Assembly: GCF_026340465.1 (NCBI RefSeq)
Contig: NZ_JAPEPC010000001.1
Coordinates: 1,987,501-2,051,500 of the forward strand
Reading direction: 5' to 3'
From: Streptomyces sp. NBC_01306
Lineage (GTDB): Bacteria; Actinomycetota; Actinomycetes; Streptomycetales; Streptomycetaceae
DNA length: 64,000 nucleotides
A program made the translations under genes and the position numbers. The number at the start of each line of letters is the position of its first letter. Positions within the stretch are counted from its first letter, which is position 1. A model generated the notes under the pieces. The model searched no databases, had not been told where the DNA came from, and saw nothing but the letters and a program-made list of their open reading frames with translations. This document shows, in pieces, positions 1-6,821 of this stretch.

Positions 1-4
1 GCGC

Positions 5-1576
5 ATGTCTGATCTTCCCCGGAAAGCGGTCACACGTACCGCCAAGCTGGCGGCACTCCCACTCGGTTTCGCCGGCCGCGCCACCTGGGGCCTGGGCAAG
101 CGCATCGGCGGCAGATCCGCGGAGATCGTGGCACGCGAGGTGCAGCAGCGCACGGCCGAGCAGCTCTTCAAGGTCCTGGGCGAGCTGAAGGGCGGGGCCA
201 TGAAAATGGGGCAGGCCCTCTCGGTCTTCGAATCCGCCCTTCCCGAGGAGGTCGCGGGGCCCTACCGGGCGGCGCTGACCAAGCTCCAGGAATCCGCCCC
301 TCCCATGCCGGTGCAGACGGTACATGCCGTGCTGGAGGCTCAGCTGGGGACGGAGTGGCGCGAGCTGTTCGTCGATTTCGACGACAAGCCGTCCGCCGCC
401 GCGTCCATCGGTCAGGTGCACCGGGCGGTGTGGCACGACGGGCGCCGGGTGGCGGTCAAGGTGCAGTATCCGGGGGCCGGTGAGGCCCTGCTGTCGGATC
501 TCACCCAGCTGAGCCGCTTCGCCCGGCTGCTCGGGCCGCTGATTCCCGGCATGGACATCAAGCCGCTCATCGCCGAACTGCGCGACCGGGTGTCGGAGGA
601 GCTGGACTACGAACTGGAGGCGGAGGCTCAGCGGGAGCACGCGGAGGAGTTCGCCGGGGATCCGGATGTGGTGGTGCCCGATGTGGTGCACCAGAGCGAC
701 CAGGTGCTGGTGACCGAGTGGATCGACGGAACCCCGTTGGCCGACGTGATCTCGGACGGCACGGACGAACAGCGGGACCGGGCCGGGCAGCTGCTCGCGC
801 GGTTCCTCTTCTCGGGCCCGGCCCGCACGGGACTGCTGCATGCCGACCCGCATCCGGGCAACTTCCGGCTGCTGCCCGCAGAGGAGGACGGGACCGATAG
901 GGAGGGGACCGATGAGGACGCGAGCACCGAGGACGGCGCTGAGGACGACGGCACTGTAGAGGGGGCCTCGGCGCAGTGGCGGCTGGGGGTGCTCGACTTC
1001 GGGACGGTGGACCGGCTGCCGGGCGGGCTCCCCGCCACGATCGGTCACGCCCTGCGGATGACCATCGAGGGTGAGGCCTCCGCCGTCTACGAGATGCTCT
1101 GCGATGAGGGGTTCGTCAAGGAGTCCATCGATCTCGATCCGGAGGCGGTGCTGGAGTATCTGGTACCGATCATCGAGCCGGTGCAGGCAGACGAGTTCAC
1201 GTTCAGCCGGGGGTGGATGCGGGCGCAGGCGGCGAGGATCGCCGATCCCCGCTCCCCCGCCCACCAGTTGGGCAAGCAGCTCAATCTGCCGCCGTCCTAT
1301 CTGCTGATCCACCGGGTGACACTGAGCACCATCGGGGTGCTCTGCCAGCTGGGTGCGACCGTGCGGCTCCGGGACGAACTCGAAGCCTGGATGCCCGGGT
1401 TCCTGCCGGAGACCACCGAAGCCGAGTTCCCGGACCAGGCCACACGCCAACTCCCTGAACAGGTCAAGGAACAGGCCAAGGAACAAGTCGGGGAGCAAGT
1501 CGGGGAACACGTCGAGGAACGCGTCACGGACGAAGTCCCGGAGGAGGAACTGCCTCCCGCCCAGGCGCGTGCCTGA
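5..1576 (+). CDS. ABC1/UbiB-family atypical kinase (AarF-like)
   Basis: Protein of 523 aa of the ABC1/ADCK/UbiB family, atypical protein-kinase-like ATPases linked in other organisms to quinone or lipid metabolism; the substrate here is unknown. Visible motifs are the family KxGQ motif (KMGQ, residues 67-70), SIGQVHRA near 134-141, the ATP-site lysine in VAVKV (K152), HADPHPGNF near 279 and the metal-binding LDFGTVD near 330. Two oddities: a strongly acidic insert rich in E, D, G and T sits between the catalytic and metal motifs, and the C-terminus ends in a heptad-like tail of repeated EQV/EQA units (about residues 479-510) that could form a charged helix. The start at base 5 lies so close to the window edge that an upstream start cannot be excluded. 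Confidence 0.9.
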   Translation: MSDLPRKAVTRTAKLAALPLGFAGRATWGLGKRIGGRSAEIVAREVQQRTAEQLFKVLGELKGGAMKMGQALSVFESALPEEVAGPYRAALTKLQESAPPMPVQTVHAVLEAQLGTEWRELFVDFDDKPSAAASIGQVHRAVWHDGRRVAVKVQYPGAGEALLSDLTQLSRFARLLGPLIPGMDIKPLIAELRDRVSEELDYELEAEAQREHAEEFAGDPDVVVPDVVHQSDQVLVTEWIDGTPLADVISDGTDEQRDRAGQLLARFLFSGPARTGLLHADPHPGNFRLLPAEEDGTDREGTDEDASTEDGAEDDGTVEGASAQWRLGVLDFGTVDRLPGGLPATIGHALRMTIEGEASAVYEMLCDEGFVKESIDLDPEAVLEYLVPIIEPVQADEFTFSRGWMRAQAARIADPRSPAHQLGKQLNLPPSYLLIHRVTLSTIGVLCQLGATVRLRDELEAWMPGFLPETTEAEFPDQATRQLPEQVKEQAKEQVGEQVGEHVEERVTDEVPEEELPPAQARA

Positions 1577-1621
1577 CCGGACCGGTTCTGGTGACTGCGG
1601 GACATGCCCGGGGACATGCCC

Positions 1622-1648
1622 GGGGGCCGGTCGCTCCGACCGGCCCCC
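1622..1648. terminator. Hairpin terminator between converging genes
   Basis: A perfect 11-bp GC-rich stem (GGGGGCCGGTC paired with GACCGGCCCCC) with a 5-base loop lies between the ABC1-kinase gene (+) and the small minus-strand gene that follows wblC. There is no U-tract, as is common in Streptomyces. It probably acts in both directions. Confidence 0.6.
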
Positions 1649-1754
1649 GATGTCCTCCGCGCTTTCCGCGCATCCTCCGTGCTGCTGATGTGCTGCTGAT
1701 GTGCTGCTGAGCTTGCCCAACTGCCCTGCTGCTCTGTTCCTTCTTCACCGCTGC

Positions 1755-1789
1755 GTGACCGCTGTTACTGCATGACCGCTGTTACTGCA
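1755..1789. repeat. 17-bp tandem duplication at a gene end
   Basis: The unit TGACCGCTGTTACTGCA occurs twice head to tail and starts a third time. The stop codon of the small minus-strand gene lies inside the copy nearer the gene, and the downstream copy contains the same stop. A looser 11-bp repeat (GTGCTGCTGAT) lies at about 1680-1709. Confidence 0.7.
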
Positions 1790-2111
1790 TGACGGCCATG
1801 GCGAGCGCACGGCGGGCGCGCAACGACACGCGCTCGGCGCGGCGTTGCATACGGCGGGCGGCCATCAGGCGCAGGGCCTGACGCTCGACGTCGGCCTCCC
1901 TGCGGCGCTCGTGCATATGAGCACGAGCCATGGCTTCTGGGATGAGTTGCATCTCACGGGTCCTGTTCTGACGCGACGCGGTCGCGCCGATGGTGGTGAC
2001 GACTGGTGTGGCGGAGCCGGACGGCTCGCTGGTGGAAGAGGTCATCGGGTCCTGCTTCTGGGGATCGTGCTTGTGGGGGCGGTCAATCGTTCCGGGGCCG
2101 GTGAGATTCAT
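1782..2111 (-). CDS. Small basic Streptomyces protein coupled to wblC
   Basis: Hypothetical protein of 109 aa. I chose the ATG at 2111 because it overlaps the wblC stop in an ATGA arrangement, implying translational coupling; the longer open frame would run back into wblC. The N-terminal half is polar (T, S, P and Q-rich). The C-terminal half (about residues 50-105) is an Arg/Ala/Met-rich, probably alpha-helical basic segment containing RRREADVERQALRL and RMQRRAERVSLRARRALAM. No catalytic motif is visible. Co-transcription with the antibiotic-responsive regulator WblC suggests it is made under the same conditions; a nucleic-acid or ribosome-associated role is only a guess from its charge. Confidence 0.65.
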   Translation of the reverse strand: MNLTGPGTIDRPHKHDPQKQDPMTSSTSEPSGSATPVVTTIGATASRQNRTREMQLIPEAMARAHMHERRREADVERQALRLMAARRMQRRAERVSLRARRALAMAVMQ

Positions 2112-2476
2112 GCCGCGACCGGGTTCTTGCGCGGACGTCCACGCGGCCTCTTGCGGGCGACGACGACGCCCTGGACGAAGAGCTCGCCACCCCAGACGCC
2201 CCACGGCTCGCGACGCTCCTTGGCGCCGGCGAGGCAGGCCTCGACGAGCGGGCAGGTACGGCAGAGCGACTTGGCGTACTCGACATCGGCCGGGGTCTCG
2301 GCGAAGAAGACCTCCGGGTCGTAGGCACGGCAGGGAACGGGCACATCGAGGTTCTCGATGGCGTCGTCGAGAACGGTGAGCGCGGTGAGCGGGAACACGG
2401 TGGGATCCTCCGGGGCAACAGGGGGCGAGAGCGTCTGTGAGGGCGGTACGGACGGGGCGTGCGCTTCGATTTGCAC
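2108..2476 (-). CDS. wblC: WhiB7/WblC antibiotic-responsive transcription factor
   Basis: Protein of 122 aa of the WhiB family, a 4Fe-4S protein that works with the principal sigma factor. Cluster ligands are C49, C72, C75 and C81 (CRTCPLVEAC), followed by the GVWGGE turn (93-98). The C-terminal AT-hook RPRGRPRKNP (from about 110) identifies it as WhiB7/WblC rather than another Wbl protein. This subfamily activates intrinsic resistance genes after ribosome-targeting antibiotics. I chose the GTG at 2476, preceded by GAGGA; extending to the ATG upstream would run into the leader terminator. It lies downstream of a 100-codon upstream ORF and a terminator hairpin, consistent with the attenuation known for this gene. 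Confidence 0.95.
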   Translation of the reverse strand: MQIEAHAPSVPPSQTLSPPVAPEDPTVFPLTALTVLDDAIENLDVPVPCRAYDPEVFFAETPADVEYAKSLCRTCPLVEACLAGAKERREPWGVWGGELFVQGVVVARKRPRGRPRKNPVAA

Positions 2477-2540
2477 GGTGATTTCATTCCTCGTCTGGTC
2501 GTTCCGGTCTGTTTGACCGAAGGTCGTCTGGTGGCCCAGT

Positions 2541-2584
2541 ACAAACAAAAGGGCCGCGGATCCCGGGTGGGGTTCCGCGGCCCT
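2541..2584 (-). terminator. Rho-independent attenuator in the wblC leader
   Basis: On the minus strand an 11-bp perfect stem (AGGGCCGCGGA with TCCGCGGCCCT, bases 2550-2560 and 2574-2584) is followed at once by TTTTGTTTGT, a classic intrinsic terminator. It lies between the stop of the upstream ORF (2608) and the wblC start (2476), so it must be read through to express wblC. Confidence 0.85.
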
Positions 2585-2607
2585 GAAGGCGCCTGCCTGA
2601 TGCTGAA

Positions 2608-2910
2608 TCAGACTGGATCACTCCAGGGTTCGAGCCCACGGAAGGCCCACATCGTGTGATGCTGCGTTGCCTGCGTCCCGAATTCGGCACCGGCTGCCTC
2701 AAACGCATAGGACGGCATCCCCGCGTTTGCTACTGCTGCTTCCGGTGCCTGGGTCGGTCGCTCATTACGGTCCCGAATGGGAAGGCCCGCCAGGGAAACA
2801 GGGCTGACGGCGGAGACGCCGGACAGACCGGTTCCACGGAGAGAGGAGCCGAGCAGGCAGGTGACGACGACCGAGCGGTCGGTCATTTTGGTCTTCGTGA
2901 TGGTTGCCAC
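2608..2910 (-). CDS. wblC upstream ORF (leader ORF)
   Basis: An open frame of 100 codons starting with GTG at 2910 behind a very good ribosome site (GAGAGGAGG, about 8 bases upstream). It begins MATITKTKMTDRSVVVTC and ends GLEPWSDPV. The stop lies only about 24 bases before the wblC attenuator stem. By analogy with published uORF-mediated control of whiB7/wblC, ribosome behaviour on this ORF is expected to decide between terminator and antiterminator. The peptide itself may have no function; the act of translation is the likely sensor. The strong Shine-Dalgarno sequence and position support translation; the link to antibiotic sensing is inferred from the family. Confidence 0.75.
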   Translation of the reverse strand: MATITKTKMTDRSVVVTCLLGSSLRGTGLSGVSAVSPVSLAGLPIRDRNERPTQAPEAAVANAGMPSYAFEAAGAEFGTQATQHHTMWAFRGLEPWSDPV

Positions 2911-2966
2911 TGGTCTCGCCTCCTCTCGGCGTCTCGGGGAGCTGGGCCCGGGGGCCTCGTCCCATT

Positions 2967-2996
2967 CGTATATAGGTCAGGTACAGCTGTAGTGAA
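2967..2996 (-). promoter_or_regulatory. Predicted wblC leader promoter
   Basis: Upstream of the leader ORF the minus strand reads TTCACT, 16 bases, TATATA, resembling a principal-sigma promoter. The region further upstream (about 3030-3090) holds AT-rich stretches such as GAAAAAATAG, which fits the AT-hook autoregulation known for WhiB7. Exact hexamers are uncertain. Confidence 0.45.
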
Positions 2997-3099
2997 GTAC
3001 AGCACAGAACCAGGGCTTCAGAGAAGTCGCTGTTCCCGTGGTTAAGAACCTAAGGGGGTTCCCGGGGCGTGCGCAAACTATTTTTTCAACGAGTTTCAG

Positions 3100-5286
3100 T
3101 CAGTCTTCTCCGCTGTCGCCCGTAGGCTCCTGACCTGCACAGATCTTCAGCACGTCGGCCCCGAACCGCGCGATCTTCCGGGCCGGGACGCCGGCGATCC
3201 GCGTCAGCTCGGTCTCGCTGGACGGCACAGCCTCCGCGATGGCCATCAGAGTCTTGTCGGTGAACACGCAGAACGCGGGCTGTCCCGTCTCCGCCGCCTG
3301 GACCGAGCGCCACTCGTGCAGCCGCTCGTACAGCGCCTCGTCCATGTCGGAAGGGCAGTCCTCGCAGCGCATCAGTTTCATCTCGCCGCCGTCGGTCAGG
3401 CTCTTGCCGCAGACCCGGCACCGCACGGGCCCGCGGTGCTTGCGGCGGGCCGCCGCACCCCGCTCGATCCCGCCCGAGCCACCGGCGCCGCCGGGCAGTC
3501 CGGCGACAGGACCACCCGTCGAGCCCGGTCGCAGACTGCTGAGGAAGCGGCTGGGGCGGCGGGAGGCCCTGCCGCCGGGCGACCTGGACAGCGCCCAGGA
3601 GAGCGTGAGGTGCAGCCGGGCCCTGGTGACGCCCACATAGAGCAGCCGGCGCTCCTCCTCGACCTGCTCATCGGTCTTGGCGTAGGTGATCGGCATCATG
3701 CCCTCGGTCAGCCCGACCAGGAACACCGCGTCCCACTCCAGACCCTTCGCCGAGTGCAGCGAGGCCAGGGTGACGCCCTGGATGGTCGGGGCGTGCTGCG
3801 CGGCCGCCCGCTCGTCCAGCTCGGCGACGAGGTCCGAGAGGGTCGCTCCCTCCCTGGCCCTGGCGAAGTCCTCGGCCAGGCGCACCAGCGCGGCCAGAGA
3901 CTCCCAGCGGTCCCGGACCGCCCCGGACCCGGCCGGGGCCTCCGCCCGCCACCCCTTGGTGCCGAGCACCGCCCGCACCTGGGACGGCAGATCCACCGCG
4001 TCGTCGAGCAGTGGGTCGTTGCCGCCGGCCCGGGCGGCTCCGCGCAGCGCGACGCCGGCCTCCCGCACCTCGGGCCGTTCGAAGAACCGCTCGGCGCCGC
4101 GCAGCTGGTAGGGCACCCCCGCGTCGGCCAGCGCCTGTTCGTACACCTCGGACTGGGCGTTGATCCGGTACAGCACGGCGATCTCGGACGCGGGGACGCC
4201 CGCTGCGATGAGATCCCGGATCCGGCGCGCGGTGCCCTCGGCCTCGGTGGGCTCGTCCCCGTACTCCTTGTAGACGGGATCGGGCCCCGGGGAGCGCTGC
4301 GAGATCAGCTCCAGGCGGTGCTCGGCGGCGCGGCCGCGGGCCTGGGCCAGCAGCCCGTTGGCCAGGTGGACGACCTGCGGGGTCGAGCGGTAGTCCCGGA
4401 CCAGCTTGACCACCGTGGCCTGCGGATGGCGGACCCGGAAGTTGAGCAGGTGGTCGGGGGTGGCGCCGGTGAAGGAGTAGATCGTCTGGCTGGCGTCGCC
4501 CACGACGCAGAGGTCCTCCCGGTCCCCCACCCACAGTTCGAGGAGCCGCTGCTGCAGCGGGCTGACGTCCTGGTACTCGTCGACCACGAAGTGCTGGTAC
4601 TGACTGCGGATCCGGTCGGCGATGTCGTGCCGGTCCTGGAGGATGCCGACGGTCAGCAGCAGCACGTCCTCGAAGTCGATCACTCCGCGGTCGCGCTTGA
4701 GCTGCTCGTACATCGAGTAGATCTGAGAGATCTCGGCCGGACTCCGGGGCGCCTCGCGGGCCGACTTCGCGATGACCGCCGGATAGTCGGCGGGCACGGT
4801 CTGGGTGACCTTGGACCACTCGATCTCGCCCGTCACGTCCCGCAGCTCGTTGCGGTCGAGCCGGACACCGCAGCGCGCCGCGGCCTCGGCGACCAGCTGG
4901 ACCTTGCGCTCGACGAGCCGGGGCACCTCGCCGCCGACCGCCTTGGGCCAGAAGAACTGGAGCTGGCGCAGCGCCGCCGAGTGGAACGTACGCGCCTGGA
5001 CACCACCCGCGCCGAGCTGGCGCAGCCGCCCGCGCATCTCGCCGGCCGCGCGGTTGGTGAAGGTGACGGCGAGCACCGTGGAAGGCTGCAGGATCCCGGC
5101 GCGCACCCCGTAGGCGATGCGGTGCGTGATCGCGCGCGTCTTGCCCGTACCGGCTCCGGCCAGCACGCACACCGGACCGCGCAGGGCCGTCGCGACCTCG
5201 CGCTGCTCGGGGTCGAGACCGTCGAGCACCGCGTCGGCGGAGTCCGGAACCTGCGGGAAGAGAGAGGCGTGCGTTGCTGCTGTCAC
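3100..5286 (-). CDS. uvrD2: UvrD2-type ATP-dependent DNA helicase
   Basis: Superfamily 1A helicase of 728 aa. Walker A is AGAGTGKT (about residues 42-49), the Walker B region is VDEYQDVSPLQQ, and motif VI is YVGVTRAR. After the motor come a tetracysteine module (CRVCGKSL then CEDC, about 625-650) and a C-terminal HRDC-like domain. This motor-plus-HRDC-plus-Cys4 layout is the signature of mycobacterial UvrD2, a 3'-5' helicase in DNA repair. It is divergent from mrx1 with about 200 bases between the starts. Confidence 0.92.
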   Translation of the reverse strand: MTAATHASLFPQVPDSADAVLDGLDPEQREVATALRGPVCVLAGAGTGKTRAITHRIAYGVRAGILQPSTVLAVTFTNRAAGEMRGRLRQLGAGGVQARTFHSAALRQLQFFWPKAVGGEVPRLVERKVQLVAEAAARCGVRLDRNELRDVTGEIEWSKVTQTVPADYPAVIAKSAREAPRSPAEISQIYSMYEQLKRDRGVIDFEDVLLLTVGILQDRHDIADRIRSQYQHFVVDEYQDVSPLQQRLLELWVGDREDLCVVGDASQTIYSFTGATPDHLLNFRVRHPQATVVKLVRDYRSTPQVVHLANGLLAQARGRAAEHRLELISQRSPGPDPVYKEYGDEPTEAEGTARRIRDLIAAGVPASEIAVLYRINAQSEVYEQALADAGVPYQLRGAERFFERPEVREAGVALRGAARAGGNDPLLDDAVDLPSQVRAVLGTKGWRAEAPAGSGAVRDRWESLAALVRLAEDFARAREGATLSDLVAELDERAAAQHAPTIQGVTLASLHSAKGLEWDAVFLVGLTEGMMPITYAKTDEQVEEERRLLYVGVTRARLHLTLSWALSRSPGGRASRRPSRFLSSLRPGSTGGPVAGLPGGAGGSGGIERGAAARRKHRGPVRCRVCGKSLTDGGEMKLMRCEDCPSDMDEALYERLHEWRSVQAAETGQPAFCVFTDKTLMAIAEAVPSSETELTRIAGVPARKIARFGADVLKICAGQEPTGDSGED

Positions 5287-5361
5287 CCCGCCATGCTGCC
5301 AGGTCCCACGGGACCGGCGGGTCCGTTGTCCACAGGGGCCCGGTCGCAGTCGTACTAATGC

Positions 5362-5388
5362 GGGAATGGTGGCCGGGTCACTTACGTT
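5362..5388 (+). promoter_or_regulatory. SigR-type promoter of mrx1
   Basis: GGGAAT (5362-5367), exactly 18 bases, then GTT (5386-5388): a full match to the Streptomyces SigR consensus GGAAT-N18-GTT. It reads toward mrx1, whose start is about 105 bases downstream. SigR controls thiol-oxidative stress genes and mycoredoxin is an expected target, so motif and function agree. Confidence 0.8.
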
Positions 5389-5493
5389 CTACGGCATGTG
5401 ACTTCCCGGGGCCGCGCCCCGGGAATCCCCATGTATCGGACGAAGCAGCACAGAAGGCTGCGGGCGAAGCAGCAGCAGAGGAGCGCGAGAGAC

Positions 5494-5751
5494 ATGTCGG
5501 GCACTGTGACGATGTACAGCACCACGTGGTGCGGCTACTGCCGTCGGCTGAAGGGCCAGATGGACCGCGAGGGCATCGCGTACACCGAGGTGAACATCGA
5601 GCACGACGCCGACTCCGCGGCCTTTGTGGAGAAGGCGAACGGTGGCAACCAGACCGTCCCGACGGTTCAGGTGGTTCCGGCCGACGGTGGCGCCGAGGTC
5701 GTGATGACCAACCCGAGCCTTGCCCAGGTCAAGCAGGCGCTCGGCGTCTGA
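5494..5751 (+). CDS. mrx1: Mycoredoxin
   Basis: Glutaredoxin-fold protein of 85 aa with the CxxC active site C13-G-Y-C16 (WCGYC) and the cis-proline region TVPTVQV. Mycoredoxins reduce mycothiol mixed disulfides with electrons from mycothiol/Mtr in actinobacterial cytoplasm. The start at 5494 is preceded by GAGGAG at a good distance; an earlier in-frame start would add a basic Gln/Lys/Arg-rich stretch foreign to the family. A SigR-type promoter lies upstream and a hairpin terminator follows. Confidence 0.93.
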   Translation: MSGTVTMYSTTWCGYCRRLKGQMDREGIAYTEVNIEHDADSAAFVEKANGGNQTVPTVQVVPADGGAEVVMTNPSLAQVKQALGV

Positions 5752-5766
5752 CCCGGGAGCAACGCA

Positions 5767-5806
5767 CGAGACCCCGCCCGCCCAGGAATCACGGGCGCGG
5801 GTCTCG
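5767..5806 (+). terminator. Terminator after mrx1
   Basis: Inverted repeat with outer stem CGAGACC/GGTCTCG and inner CGCCCG/CGGGCG pairs around a small loop, starting about 16 bases after the mrx1 stop. Confidence 0.6.
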
Positions 5807-5814
5807 TCTCTGTC

Positions 5815-5927
5815 CGGCTGCTCAGCTCTGCCCGGCTGCTCAGCTCTGACCGGGTACTCGGCTCTGCTCGGTCTGTCCGGCTGCTCAGCTCTGTCCAGCT
5901 GCTCAGCTCTGTCCGGCTTGCTCAGCA
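5815..5927. repeat. Degenerate tandem repeat between mrx1 and dppA
   Basis: About six imperfect copies of a roughly 18-21 bp unit built on CGGCTGCTCAGCTCTG. It fills the space between the converging mrx1 and D-aminopeptidase genes and reaches the stop codon of the latter. The six-frame translations of it are repeat artefacts, not genes. Confidence 0.7.
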
Positions 5928-6758
5928 GTACGGCTGCTGGTCGGTCAGTGACGCCGCTACCCGCATGAAGACACCGAAGAGCCGGTAGAGCTGCGGAACA
6001 GCCCCGGCCACCTCGACAGTGCGCGAGTCCCGCAGGCTGACTCCGGGGATCGCTTCGAGCTGGCTGGCGACGGTGGCCGACTGCCACCGCACCGCCAAGG
6101 TCGCTGCGGCTTCCGTGTGCGGCGGCCGTGAGCGGGAGCCGGCACGGCGCACCCCCTCAGTGGCGGCTTCCTCGATGGCCTTGCGCGCTTCGGTCGCAGG
6201 CCTCATCCGCGCGCTGAAGCGATCCCTGGCGTACTTGACCGGAGCCGTGACGACCTGGGCGTCCCAGGCCGTCACCTCGTCGCAGGCCGCGTCATCGCCG
6301 GAAAGCATCGCCACGGGCACCCCGAGTGCAGCGGCCGTGGCATGCGCGAATCCGATCTCTCCCATGGGCCGGTCGTCCAGCCACATGTCCTCGATCTCGT
6401 GACCCATATAACTGTGGCTGAGCACGCCCAGGGCACCGGCACGTGAGTGGTAGCCGACGCACAGCACCGCATCGAAGTCACCGTCCAGACCTTCGAGCAT
6501 CCCCATCCGCTTGGGCTTGCCCCTCACCAACTCCGCCTCGGGGTGCATCTGATCCACCAGCAGGTTCCGCATCGATCCGTGTGCGTCATTGACCAGCACC
6601 CTCGTGGCACCGGCCGCGAGCGCGCCACGCACGGCCGCGTTCACGTCCTCGGTCATCATGACCCGACCGTGCTGGTAGTCCTGCCCGCCGATCTGCACGT
6701 CCTGGGCGCCCACCAATCCGGTGACGCCCTCCATGTCGGCACTGATGTACACCTGCAC
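5922..6758 (-). CDS. dppA: M55 D-aminopeptidase, DppA family
   Basis: Protein of 278 aa matching the zinc D-aminopeptidase DppA of Bacillus subtilis, which removes N-terminal D-amino acids from short peptides such as cell-wall D-Ala-D-Ala. The metal ligands are all in place: D8 and E10 in ISADMEG, H60 in NDAHGSMRN, H104 in VGYHSRAG and a Glu at 134. The proposed nucleophilic histidine is H115. I chose the GTG at 6758 because GGAGG lies 7 bases upstream. It lies 63 bases downstream of the substrate-binding lipoprotein gene on the same strand, so co-transcription with the PknG-like operon is possible. That would put D-amino-peptide turnover next to a predicted amino-acid/peptide sensing system, but this is inference. 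Confidence 0.88.
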   Translation of the reverse strand: MQVYISADMEGVTGLVGAQDVQIGGQDYQHGRVMMTEDVNAAVRGALAAGATRVLVNDAHGSMRNLLVDQMHPEAELVRGKPKRMGMLEGLDGDFDAVLCVGYHSRAGALGVLSHSYMGHEIEDMWLDDRPMGEIGFAHATAAALGVPVAMLSGDDAACDEVTAWDAQVVTAPVKYARDRFSARMRPATEARKAIEEAATEGVRRAGSRSRPPHTEAAATLAVRWQSATVASQLEAIPGVSLRDSRTVEVAGAVPQLYRLFGVFMRVAASLTDQQPYC

Positions 6759-6821
6759 GCCGCTGCCTCCGCTCCGGCCCCGGCGACCGCCGAGACCCTG
6801 ATGATCACCACACTGTCGGTT

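Noticed and set aside
3316..5358. 680-codon open frame on the plus strand
   Set aside because: It is the antisense shadow of uvrD2, whose helicase motifs are complete on the other strand; such shadows are normal at this GC content.
5720..5968. Plus-strand ORF of repeated SGCSAL units
   Set aside because: Product of the degenerate tandem repeat; no start signal and no independent codon bias.
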